A DNA stretch of 64,000 nt. Origin: Apus apus. Its lineage: Eukaryota; Chordata; Aves; Apodiformes; Apodidae. Shown here in pieces: positions 36,501 to 48,076 of this stretch. The notes beneath the pieces were generated by a model. That model saw only the letters and a list, made by a program, of their open reading frames with translations. It ran no database searches and was not told the DNA's origin. Each line of letters starts with the position of its first letter. The stretch's first letter is position 1. The stretch lies in NCBI RefSeq assembly GCF_020740795.1, contig NC_067285.1, positions 36,031,318-36,095,317 on the forward strand. The letters are read 5' to 3'. The translations under genes and the position numbers were made by a program.

Positions 36501-38921
36501 ATGATGGACCTTGCTATACTTCAGCTTCCTTATGTGAGTGGAGAAAGATGCTGAGACCTGCCTTTGTGTTTCCTTTCTCTTACATTAGTAGCCAGAATGA
36601 TATGTTCAGGAGAGCTTGAAGGCAAGACTGTCCTTTGTTACAACAATGATGGCTTTACTCTTCAGAAGCTAAGAATATTTTCATGAGTTTTGTGACAGTA
36701 GCTGCATTGCTACCATTTCTTCCCTCAAACCTGTGGTTCTTGCCCCTTAAGAAGGTTGTGTTCCTGCAGTGCTGTCATCTTACCACCAATGGATGCACTT
36801 GCATCTGTTTCTCCAACTAACCACAGAGCTTGAGCCACAAATCTATTTTCACAGGGATCTTCTACTTTTTCTGTACTAAACCAACGCCATAAGGAACAAA
36901 ATGTTGGGTTACATTGTGGATCAAACAGCAGCACAGTGGGAGCCAGGCAGCCAGCAGCCCAGCAGTTACACTGGATTAGACATCTCTTCTTAAACTGCTT
37001 TTATTCTTGTACATGGTATTATGGGTTTGCTAATAGGCCACAGATCTTGTTTAAGCATTTGACACTCGTTCATGTGCACTAACACGTGCTTCTGCACCTA
37101 AATAGGGTCATTATTTGGAGCTACTCCAGTTTGCAGATATTCTCAGGGCTAATTTGAACAGTCAAACTGGGAGCCTCACACTTTCATGAGCTTTTCAGCA
37201 GTGTTGCTCAGGTTCTGGTCAGAATCTGAATAATACAAGGCTCCTCCCATAAATCAGATGTTTCCTCCTCCTACTTGTGATGTCTGCTTTTACATACAGG
37301 GAGCCCCAACCTCCATTTGATGGTTGCCTTTGCCATAATGTCACTTAATTATAAAACATCCCTTGGGGAAGCAGCTTTTGGGCTTTCAAGAAGAGAAGTG
37401 AGATATAAATATTAAGGAAAGTGTGTTTTTAAAATTAGTGGAAAATAGGTGCCAGTAAGGGAAATTCCTACAAGGAATCAGTGTCCCTCTCAGTGGGTTT
37501 TGCAGTTTTGACTTCCCCAAGAAGATCTGGCAAGCAAACCTGGGCTTGCTGCCTGAATAAATGGGCACTCCTTGAGTATGATGCTATTAAATTGCTGAGT
37601 TTATTCTTTCCATATATTTCTGTCTGCACTTGAACAAAATTGATTCATGTGAATGTTTTTATTTAATTTAGCCTGAGGCATTACCTTTTCTTGGTTGAAA
37701 TCTTCAATGATTGTTTCTTTGCATAGTGAGAAAGTCCCCTGTAAATTAAGAGCAAAATATTTCCCTGATAAGAATAAAAGAAACAGTGACCTTTCAGTCC
37801 CAAAAAAGAGTCTGCTTAAGAACTTCACAGCTTCTTGCCTCAGTGCAGATTGACATTTGCAAGGTTCATAAGTTGGTTATTTGGATGTAAATCAACATGG
37901 AAGGAAAAACAGTCTCAATAGTTATGATAGCAAAGTCTACTTTTTCTCTGTTTAATACACCTCAATGGATAATATATCACAGAAATTCACCATCAATGTG
38001 TAATTTAAATGATGGCTGCTGTCATGTATCAGAGTGGAGGTCTAGGAAGGGATGGTAAAATACTAAAAAACCTGCTACATTTAATATAGAGGAAAACAAT
38101 GCCTCTCCAGGAGTTTGCCAACTGTGCCTTAAAGCATCTTTGCAACCACCTATATGTGATGATGGTATTTTAGGGATTAGAAGCAGGGCTTTGAATGTGA
38201 GTCATCATGAATTCTAATCAAGGTGTGCTAATCTCTGATACAGAAAAATGAGAATAATAAAGGGTTGCTTTTTTTTTTGCCTTTTTTTTTTTTTTTTTTT
38301 CTTTATTAGCATTGCCCTTGGAAGACCTTGCATCTTTTTATGTGGTTTTCTGATAGCCAGAAGGGTCAGTGGTTTGCTCTGACCAGCCATAGCAACAAGC
38401 AGACTGCCTGCACTCCTTGTTCTTAGCTCAGCCTGAGCTGCTTTCAAGTCTTCCACAAATCTTTGGAAATGTATTCTTGGCATAGCCAGGATCAGGAATG
38501 CACACTTACCATGGCTTCAGTTTTATGGTAATGTTAACCTAGGAGCAGAGTGGCTGAGGATCTAGTGAACTTTGTAAGGAGCTTTGCATGTGTGCACAGC
38601 AGAAACTCTAGAGGAAAGTGGCAAAGTCTTGTATGACATGAAGATGAGGAGAGGAACATGAGGTCCCAGCCTTCCTCACACTGCTGTGCCCCTCAGATGA
38701 GAACGGATCTCTCATTTGTATAAAGATGCTCAGCAGAGCTGGCATGGCCTTTGCTACTGAAAATATCAGTGTGTAAGAAAGATGCTTAAGTCTACACAGT
38801 CATTGAAAGAGGCTTCAGCACCAGGCCTTGCAGTGCCACAAAGAGAATCACAAGCCTGACTGTGGTTCAGCTCACCAGGTTGATGTCTGATGGCAGTGTG
38901 GCCCTACTGAACAACCTTCTT
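36501..38921. other. Unique DNA, no gene recognised
   Basis: Short frames only; the sole feature is the interrupted poly(T) at 38269-38306. Confidence 0.65.
38269..38306. repeat. Interrupted poly(T) tract
   Basis: T10, GCC, T19, then CTTTATTAG. Read on the minus strand this is an A-rich block and produces a spurious lysine run in an open frame there. Confidence 0.9.
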
Positions 38922-39276
38922 AGGATCATAGAGTGGTTATGGTTGGAACGGACCTTAAAGATCACCAACCCACTGCCATGGGCAGGGACACGTCCCACCA
39001 GACCAGGCTGCACAAGCCTCATCCAACCTGGCCTTGAACACCTCCAGGGAGGGCGCAGCCACAACCTCCCTGGGCAACCTGTTTCGGTGCCTTCCTACCC
39101 TCATGGTGAAGAATTTCTCCCTGATGTCTGACCTAAATCTCCCCTCTTTCAGTTTAAAACCACTACCCCTTGTCCTATCACTGTCCTCTCTGGTGAAAAG
39201 TCCCTCCCCAGCTTTCCTGGAGCCCCTTCAGGCACTCAAAAGTTCTCTAAGGTCTCCCCAGTGCCTTCTCTTCATC
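38922..39276 (-). mobile_element. CR1 LINE 3' end, minus strand
   Basis: A minus-strand CR1 3' segment. On the + strand it opens with AGGATCATAGAGTGGTTATG and GGTTGGAACGGACC (3' UTR complement), then CACCTCCAGGGAGGG and CTCCCTGGGCAACCTGTT (complement of the NRLPRE / PSLE--K region), then CATGGTGAAGAATTTCTCCC (complement of KNFFTMR) and ACTACCCCTTGTCCTATCAC (complement of the DRTRGNG block). The open frames on either strand across it are side products of the repeat. Confidence 0.93.
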
Positions 39277-40128
39277 TTGTCCTAAATAATTTTCCATTAG
39301 TAGATCTTATTTTTGGAGATGTGGGCAAGTTGTTACATGCTGTGTTGCTGTTCTGAGCAGATAAAACTGTTTATTTAGAGGCTTCTCAGCTTTTTATGTA
39401 CTTCGGACTCGCCAGGACCAGTGACTAACTCAGAATGGATATTTCATTAAATGTGGCTGTTCATAAAACCGCAGTGACTGTAAGACCCTCTGCTTCTGAG
39501 TATTTTGGAGTCACTGCAAACCCTGCTTTTGCAACCACAGTTTGCCTTCATTGATCTGTTCGACAGGCTTTTAATCCTTACATGGATAGGGCTCAGAAAA
39601 TGCACTCTTGCTATCCTGTTAAATCTTCTGGAGCACATACAGACTGGTCTCTGCTGGAAGTTGTTCCAGATCCAGCTGAAGCTGAGACACAGCACACCAT
39701 TTTTCTTGCATCCCAGAAGACTTTGAACATGGTGTTTCTGAAATGGTACCTATTGAAAGTGCTACTTCATCTTCCTGGGCAGTGCAGAGTGCTGCTTGAA
39801 CAAGGCAGTAGATGTGACATTGTGATTGATAACCCTTTCTCCATGCCCTGCCCACAGCCTGGATGTGGGAGAACATTGCCCCTGGTGCCTCTGCTGCCTG
39901 TCCATCTGCAGGAGTCAGCAGTAATGGCCTGGGCTGCGACACAAACATTCCATGGCTGAAGCCTTCAGACTCAGCTTCCCTTTCCAACTCTTTCAGAGCA
40001 CCACTGTGAGCAGCTTCCATGTCATTTGCTGCAGAATGATGCTGTGTGTGCTGGGCTTTGTCCTGCACAGGGTGAGTGATGCCAGGCTCTGACAAGGCCA
40101 CCTTGCATGTCCTTCTGTAAGGACAGGT
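39277..40128. other. Unique DNA with overlapping open frames on both strands
   Basis: Frames of 125 codons (+, 39582-39959) and 160 codons (-, 39619-40101) overlap almost completely. Neither shows a domain, signal peptide or codon preference that I can recognise. The region is moderately GC-rich, which lengthens random frames. A decayed retrocopy cannot be excluded. Confidence 0.5.
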
Positions 40129-41140
40129 GTTTGTCCCAAACAGGGTGGGATGGCAGGCAAGACATATATGCAGTGATTGAGGTTTATTACATATGACACC
40201 AGGGTCTTAACCCCTTGGAAGGTACAAGCACAGTCCAATTGTAGGGAGGTTGGAAAAGAAGCTAAGGTTAGAATGTAAAAAGGTATTTTAGCAATAAAAT
40301 ACACTCCTACTAATAGTTAGATCAAACAGTAAAGGTCAATAATTAAAATGTTGGCGACTTACTACTAAGTTTTATACTAGGCCTAGGACATTAATTATTG
40401 ATTTTAAAAGGATTCTAGAGTCTTAAAACTTAATGATGAGCAATTGCTTAATGTTAAGTACACTAATAAAGACAATAAAGGAAGTAATAAAGGAAGTAAT
40501 ATCTCTCACCCTTCCTGGCCCCAGCGGGTAGTCCCTGGGTACGTGTTAATTCTTGAGGATTAATCTCTCTGGAAGGTGTCCCTGCTGGAGAGGAGAAGGT
40601 CCAGCAACCTCCTGGGAAAGTGTACGAGAAGTGTCCTGATCAAAGCTGGGGCCAGGCTTTTAGAGCATAAAGTGGACTGGCTGCTGTCATTTACATATTT
40701 AGCTGTACCTCTAAAACCTCTCTTTGAGAATAAAAGGAAAACAGTGGGAAAACCCACAAAGGCCCCATTCTCACCAAGGGAACTCTTTTGTTTATCTGTT
40801 CATTCTTTCTTTCTCCATTTCAGGCCTAGTTGTGGATGGGCTGGGCTTCATGTTCTTCAACCCCAGAGAGCAGCTGGTGTTATGAACATCAACGTGGCCT
40901 TTGTTTGTACCTTTCAAGGTTGTTACCAGCTCAGAGCTTGCCAGGCCCTTCCCTTTCCCGTGGGAATCTTTCCTCTCCAGACCTGGGCCTTGCAAAATCG
41001 AGACACAAAAGCAGTTGAGCCATAGAGGGAAACTGAGGCAGACAGATAGAGAGATAGAACGTCCTGCTATAGTATTGAGGAGAACACACCCTACATTAAT
41101 TCCAAAGGTAAGGCTGAACTTTCACCAGGACTGGTCCATG
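40129..41140 (-). mobile_element. Candidate LTR-like segment, minus strand (weak)
   Basis: Several features together resemble a solo LTR on the minus strand. Its minus-strand 3' end would be at 40129, where the + strand reads TGTTTGTCCCAAACA. AATAAACC, a usual avian LTR polyadenylation form, is present as its complement GGTTTATT near 40180. A TATA-like element with AAAAGCCTGGCC (complement near 40650-40670) would be the promoter. I could not find a convincing right boundary or matching target-site duplication, and no primer-binding site adjoins the left end. It could equally be unrelated unique DNA. Confidence 0.25.
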
Positions 41141-44100
41141 ACTTACTAGCCCTTGTCCTGAAGCTACTATTAATGACAGCAGAACTGTAGTACCTAGTAC
41201 ATTTGCTAGATGCATGTGAGGCCCTCCTGGGACATTCCCATCTTTTATTTATCCAGTCTGTCCCCTGTCCCTACCTCAACCCTGGAACTTGTATATTAAA
41301 TTTCTAGCAAATGAGCCTCACAGAGTACATGTATATTCATCTGCTTTTAAATTATTGGCAAGCCTCCATGCTAAATATCAAGGCAAAGCCAACATCACCT
41401 CCTGCAGTCTCCGAGACTCGTGAGTCAGCAGAGTGAAACAGCCCACAGCCTTTTATTAGATGTTACACACTTGACCTCCTAGTCAAATGTTAAGCTTGGG
41501 GGAGAGCAATTCAATTCTTGACTGAATAATACATTGAATGTGTCATTCCTGTCCTCCAGAGAAATGTGTGAGCTCTCCAGTAAAGTCTTAAAGTAAGAGG
41601 ACCTTCTTTGGAGGTCACTGGTGTTTCAGGGTAGGGTTGGCAGTGTCTGAACCCCCCTCCATCACTCTGTTCCATTTTCCAGGGTTGTCAGCAACACGGT
41701 TTAGGATGTGGGGAAGGAATGAGAGTCCGTATCTGTGCTATCCCCAGAAAGATAGTAGCTGTATAGTTTCTATGAAGGCATCTCATCAAGAAACTACATA
41801 TAAAACTGCTTTTATAAGCTATTTTATCACTCCTTTTTGTGGGAAAACTGGCCTTCAAACAAGTCACTGTACTTAATCACTTCACAGTGGTTTTAAGGGT
41901 TGCTGCCCTAAACACTTTCCTCCACTTTGAGTTAGATTGTCTTTAGCATATGCAGTAATTAACTGCCTCAAAGCATGAAGGGACTCCCTCCCTAGTCCAC
42001 CCCATGCTGTATGCACGTGTTGTCTTCTCCTCAAGCTAAGCTTTCTGAACTTGAGCTACAAGCTTCACCCTTGCAGTGTGCAGCAATTTTGTGAAACCTT
42101 CTTCATCCTTTGTGTAGAAAACAGTGCTGTAGAGTGAGGGAGCATCTTGTCCTGTGCTGCAGGGAGGATGGACCAGTGCACAGCCTTTATATGCAAGCAG
42201 AGCTCAGACAGTGACATTGAGATTACAGGAAGATAACCACGAAGATTTGCTTCAGCCACTGAACGTTGGTGGGCTGAAACAAACTGTATCTTAATTGTGC
42301 TTTTGCTGTGTGAATGACATAAAAATCCCTGAAGTTGCTGCTTCCTTATTTTCCATTTACAAGTTGTTTTTACTATGCCAGTTACTTACTTTGCAAGCAG
42401 AAACTAGTCTACCTGGGACTACGTTGCCTTTGAATTTTAAACTCTGCACAGCCTTTAATGATTAGGTGGTGGCATCAGGCTTCCTTTTTAGAGCACTTTC
42501 AAATGGGCATCTTTGTGATGGTCCAGGCAGCCTTCAAAGGTGAATCAGGGGCTACAGCCATCACAGAGCTGCAAATGTGTGGGAGACATTATGCTCAGGA
42601 ATTTCCTTGTTCTCCTGGTGGTAATTTCCATGTATGTATTTTTTTCACTCCAAGTAAAACTTGCAAACAGAACGTTTTTTTTTAACATCAGAATTTTTCT
42701 GCTTAAATGTGCAATTTACGGTGTAATAGGAGATACTGTCTTTAAAATATCAGCTCATTTCTAGTAGGAAAGTTTTAAAAATTAATTTCATGATCATGTA
42801 GATTAATAGTTTGGAGTCCAAACATGCTATTTATTTCATGCAGTTAAAAGCTCTACTATCTTTTTGGTATTTTGGTCATTACATTTGGTCAATGCAAGTT
42901 ACTCAAAGGGCACTAAAGTCTACTGAGGGAGTTTGTGCAGTGAGGAGAAAGTTCTGCCTCTAAATAAGGAAATAAACACAACTAAATGGCAAAAAAGTAA
43001 GAATGGAACTGCTTTAAGGATCAACTAACAGATTGACCAAGAAATAAGGACATCATGTGCTGAAGTAGGATTAGTTTGTTTCCTTTTTTGTAAATTTATA
43101 CATGAAATGAAGCTGTAGTAATTCAGCTTGCACCTATATGGAAATGCCTCAAAATCTTTACTTTGCATGTCACTTATGTAGTAGAAGGGGAGGTTTGTAC
43201 TGCAGCAAGGGGCATCACTGTCAGCCTGAGGTGCCTGAGGGACCTGGGTGAGCAGAAGCTGGGCTGTGAACATCTGCAGCTCAGAGGAGGGATCTCCTTC
43301 TGCTCCTCCCTTGGCACTCCAGCCTTGGAAGTGTCTGCAGAACTGCTCTGCTCCAGATGCAGGGAGACAGAGCCTGATGGATCTTCTGGAGAAAAACAAG
43401 GAACGGATGTTAAGGATGAGTGACTTGCTAAGAAGTTCTTTTGGGAAGGATGTGAGATAGAAGGGTAGGGTGTGTGTTGACCAAGTGGTGAGAGGCAGGT
43501 CCTTGGCACGAGAGAAGTCAGGACCTGATCTGTAACAATTGCAAATCAGAACATTTCCTCACTTCACATGAGATTGCAGCTGTGTTAGGAGGTTACAGAC
43601 CCATCAGACTTTTATGTAAAATCAATCTAAAAGACCTTATGGTTTACAAGGATCCAATGGCAACTAATATCAGCCCATGGAGTAACTCTACAAGCTCAGC
43701 TTCAGAGGTCAAAAATTGCTCAGGCTGTGGAAACACTCAGTCCAGTCCTCCATGAACTGTGTGTTTATGATTTCAGAGCATCTCTTAAGCCATCTGCACC
43801 TAATCATTGTAAGAATGTTTTCACTGTCTAAATTGTGATTGTCAATGGAAACGTTGACATGAAAGGAACTTAAGCCACCTGCTTGAAGTGGGTAACTGCT
43901 TGCTGGCCTAAGCAGCTTGTTAAAACTGGATGTTTTCCTCTGGAATTGAGACTAGCATCCAGCTGGGTGGTTGGCTTTAAAGAGAAATAAATTATCACCA
44001 AAAGTTATGCAAGAAAAAAAAATATCTCAAATCTCTCATTTTATTTTATTTTTTTCTGAAGAAATGCATAATACAGCCATTACAAGCCAAAGACAAATTG

Positions 44101-44734
44101 AATATGCATGTCCTCAATTTAACATCCCATTCAGCATGTCCCTCTGTACTTTTCCCTTTCAGATTCCTCAGGAATTTCTGAAATGTTAAAAGGCAAACTA
44201 GGGCAAAACAAAACTTGAACAGAAAACACTTTAAGAAGCACAGTAGGTAAAGACATCACTGATGTTAGAGGTGACAAAGAGCAATTGGAAAATTATATTT
44301 TCCATGGTTCTGCCAGCTGTATTGGAATCTTGTTGCTCTTGAATATTCTCCCCCTGCCTGCATATGTAAGTGCAGTGTCCAAAACTGGACAGTCTGTCTC
44401 GCAGGGAAGCACCAGCCCAGCGAAGGGCCAGAATTTCTTCCTGTTCCTCACAGGCCCTACCCCAGCCAGGTTTCAGGATTGCACTGCAGTGTTAAGTTGT
44501 GATCCTCTGCAGTCTCCCTAGTCCTTCTGTTCAGTGTTGAACAAGTCCTTCCCTGTACTGTGCTTGCGCATTTGCCTCCTTCTTCCATGCAGTACTTTGT
44601 ACTCACAGCAGCTTTGCTGAGGGCTTTGTCCTGACCTGGGCAGCACATGTCAGGAAGTCTGGGGGGGGGGAGTCAGAAGAGAGCAGTAAAATCAGCCAGA
44701 GGTCTAGCACATACACCCTGCAGTGATAAATTGA
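41141..44734. other. Unique DNA, no gene recognised
   Basis: Overlapping frames on both strands at 43025-43509 have no recognisable product. Poly(G)10 lies at 44661-44670. No transposon seen before the fossil CR1-like piece. Confidence 0.6.
44661..44670. repeat. Poly(G) tract, 10 bases
   Basis: G10 followed by AGTCAG. Unusual in this AT-rich window; prone to sequencing error. Confidence 0.85.
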
Positions 44735-45120
44735 TATTATTTAGTATGAAGATAAAAGCAGGGAGGTTTGAAAAAACAGAATTTCACTACATGAAAGGCT
44801 GCTTTGTAGAGAAAGATAGTTTATTCTTTTTATCCATAATGGACGGCACAGAATTAATGGGTGTGAGTTGCAATAAGGAAGGGCTTGATTAGACATTTGG
44901 AGAGATGAGGGGCATTAACAATTCAAGTAGTGAATGAGTTGCCTGTGTCCAGTGTAGAACATCTCAAATGGTGGATTTGCTAAACTTAAATGTCTCTCCA
45001 CAAACTTTTAAGAAACATGGATGGGGAATGAAAGAACGATCTGATTGTGTCTTGGAGCAGAAAATGGACTTGATGACCTGTGGAAATTCCAAGCAACCTG
45101 ATGGTTGCTCTGAGATCATT
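44735..45120 (+). mobile_element. Fossil CR1-like LINE 3' end
   Basis: Decayed + strand 3' region. In order: TTAGTATGAAGATAAAAGCAGG (LFSLKIKAGRF-like), CTACATGAAAGGCTGCTTTGTAGAGAAAGATAG (Y-KGCF-EKDS), then GTTGCAATAAGGAAGGGC and AGACATTTGGAGAG (EL--GRF---- block), GAATGAGTTGCCTGTGTCC, and the 3' UTR-like CTTGGAGCAGAAAATGG-ACTTGATGACC. The order matches the C-terminus and 3' UTR of a CR1-clade element of older type than the avian copy which starts 265 bp further on. Short open frames across it are remnants. Confidence 0.6.
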
Positions 45121-45384
45121 AAAATAGAAGCCTTGACACCATTAAGCCCTTTTGTCTTAACATACCGAAACCAGTCCTGAGCACAGAGAGGAACAGAGTG
45201 TCTGTGTAGCTGAGAAGAGGAAAAGCTGATGCTGCCCAAAAGAATAGCTGAAAAGGAAGGTGAGCAGACAGAGGGATACCAGTAGTCCAATGTTTGGACA
45301 AGCTGAGATGCTCTTACTGCTTTTCCCCTGGCAGAGGACATCATCAAATTCCTCAGTAGCACACAGGTACCTGGACAATTTTGA

Positions 45385-45609
45385 ATACAAATATTTCAGG
45401 AGAAAACTGTTTCATGTGAGGGTGGTGAGGCACTGGAACAGGCTGCCCAGAGAAGCTGTGGAAGCTCCATCCCTGGTAGCATTCAAGGGCAGGCTGTATG
45501 GGGCTTGAAGCAGCCTGATTTAGTGGAAGGTGTCCCTGCCCATGCAAGGGGGGTGGAACTCGATGATCTTTGAGGTCCCTTCCAACTCCAACCATTCTAT
45601 GATTCTATG
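45385..45609 (+). mobile_element. CR1 LINE 3' end
   Basis: Short + strand CR1 copy. It starts in the [28 protein letters not shown] block, runs through CTGATTTAGTGGAAGGTGTC, AACTCGATGATCTTTGAGG and TCCCTTCCAACTCC, and ends in two clean ATTCTATG units at about 45593-45608. About 45 codons of ORF2 survive, with a stop (TGA) at 45506-45508 where CR1 copies of this type end. Moderately young 3' tail, but strongly 5'-truncated. Confidence 0.94.
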
Positions 45610-47996
45610 CAGGGATTTTACTTTCAACTGTAAATCATAGTACATGAAGACAGAATTTCATGTTGCTCCAATGAAAGGTTTAGGATGGCAGTGCTGATGG
45701 TAGGGAGGCAGAGAAGCCTTCCCCTGTTCCCATAAAGTTAACTTGTATTTTCAGGTTTTTTATTTCTAGTTTTAATGAGCATAATGGCTGTGCTTGCCAG
45801 GAGCTCCTCAGTGTACTTGCTAATGAAAGAAACAAAATAGATTTGGGATTATTCTTAGGAATCTTTGGCTTAAATGTTTCTGATTACATCCCTCTCTGGA
45901 CTGGCAGCAGATTCACAATAACATTTCTAATTTGCCAGTGGCCTAAGTACCCAAGTTGTTTTTGTATAACCAGATGTGCAAGAAATTTGAGGTGAAAGAC
46001 CATGAAGTGGAGCAAATACCTCAGAGTGTTGCCAGCTGCTACTTTTGCTCTGTAAGAGGACCTCTACAGCAGGGACTCCCCCCAGATGAATAAGCCTGGA
46101 AAGGATTTGGGAGAAGGAAGACACTTGTGGCTTGGTTATCAAACTGTCTTTCTGTAGATCTCTAAGCCAATGATTTGGAGTACAGAGTATGTGTCAAAAA
46201 GTAGTACCAGCTGCCAAAAACAGATGCTGAGCACCAGCATGGTCTGAAAAGTGCTAGCTCTTGGGAGGACAAGTCCCCATGGTGCAGTGGGAGGGCTCGT
46301 GCTGTTGTGTGTGCATGGGGATTTTCTACCTGGCACCACACAGTCTTAATTTTTACCAAATTATTAATTTTTTCAGTTATTCTGTTTTCTGTTCTTCAGT
46401 TATCATCCTGATGTGGCTTTATTTGAAATAAGTATTTTTATTACCAGGTACAAATTGTACCTTGGCATACACTTGCTCTTGGATGGCAGAGACTTGCCCT
46501 CCTCCCCAAATAGCACATTCCCAAGATAATGGGTGTAGGAAGAGTGACTGACAGGGGCGAGGCAGGTGAGGCAAAGCCTGGGAGCTAGACAGTCCTTCAG
46601 CTGCAAACACGTGTTTTGTAACAAGCTATAACTGCCTCAGGGTTGTGGTTTTGCACAAAATCCTGCCTTTGTTTGAGACGTTACCTTTTACATTTACTTC
46701 TTTGTTTAAAATAAAAACCTGTGTTGCATAGATGATGGCATGAATTTCAGCAGAGCATTTGGATTACTCCCAGAGGAGCAAACCATAAGCAAATTGTTTC
46801 TTTAAAGAATGCACCTTCTCTTAGTTTGAATTCAATTACATGGTTGTTTGCCAGCGGGAGGGGTAGGAAAGTTAGTTTTCTCCGGTTCTCTGGTTAGTTT
46901 TCTCTGCCTGCTTTCCTTTATCTGTGGGCAGAGGGAGTTTCATTCTGCCCAGGTGGGGCTGGTTTGGTGAAGCCTGTCAGTCTGGGACAGGGAGGTCCTG
47001 GATCACACCTGGGCAGAAGGTGTTCGAACGCAAGCATGGAATGGCGACCATAGACCAGAGACATGCTTCCTTCTGCCTCTGGTCACCCCTCCTCTTCCAG
47101 TCTGCAACCACAGCACATCTGCACTGCAGGGAAGGGCAAGGTGTTACACTAGGGATGTTCTAGGGGTGCAACTTGCATGGCATTGGGGTTTAATGAGAGA
47201 GAATGACTGGGATTCATTAGTCAGGACAACACTGACCTTTGCTTTTCTGCTCAAGATTCTACCTCTCTTCCATTCCTGGTTATTCATAGTTGGGAGGGAA
47301 GAATTTCTCGAGCTGTTTGAAAGATGGACTTCAATCTTTTTGAAGAGCAACAGAGAAATCAGCAGTAAAAATCTGCACAGTAACTGAGGAGCAACCTCCT
47401 GCCAAATGGATGCACAGTCCAGCTAGTGTGAAGAGTGCAGTGTAACCTCTTTTGGCTAAAAAATAAAAATGCCACTTCTGAAAGATCCTGAGCTAGCACT
47501 GTTTTCATCCTCAGAAGCAGAGGGCACTCCTCAACAACCTGCACCCTGGGTCTGACTGATGAAGGTGGAACAACATTTAAGAGCTGCCTGGGCATGTTTT
47601 CATCCCAAGCTGCTACTCCAAGACCTTGCCACATAACTTGTTTCTTTTTCTTACTCCTTTTTGAGCTCACTTTCTCTGAGTCATGCTATATTCTTATTGT
47701 TCTTTCTTGTTTGCAACTATCTTTTATTTTCACTTTTGACTTCTCCTCACTGTCTTGCTCTGCCTCAACCATTTCCTTCTACAGAAAGGTCTGGTCTGCA
47801 GGTAGAGCACGATCACCAAAAGTGGGTTTCTCCGAGGAGAAAAGAAGTTTCCTCCAGGCTCTGGCAACAGTACAACATGCTACTGTGCCCACCTTACTGT
47901 GACATGTACCTATATTATGGATGATAGCAAAATTGTGTAGTTGCATTCTGTTAAAAGAGCATGAATAGCATTTTCCCATTTTTTTCTTCCTCTAGG

Positions 47997-48076
47997 CTGT
48001 TGCTCAGTGACACTGCAGCAAGCTGCTGGAGTATGAAGAAGGCTCAGAGCTTCATGGAAGTGTGTATCTTCACCAA
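47997..48076 (+). other. Weak candidate exon, 80 bp
   Basis: TTTTTTTCTTCCTCTAG ends at 47996 as an acceptor, and the consensus donor GTGAGT begins at 48077. Within the 80 bp, one frame (starting at the second base) is open and contains SDTAASCWSMKKAQSFMEV; the others are closed. No family is recognised. Acceptor and donor are individually good, but such pairs occur by chance in unique bird DNA. Confidence 0.2.

Noticed and set aside
47018..47035. tRNA B-box-like GTTCGAACGC
   Set aside because: No matching A-box, cloverleaf or terminator is present around it.
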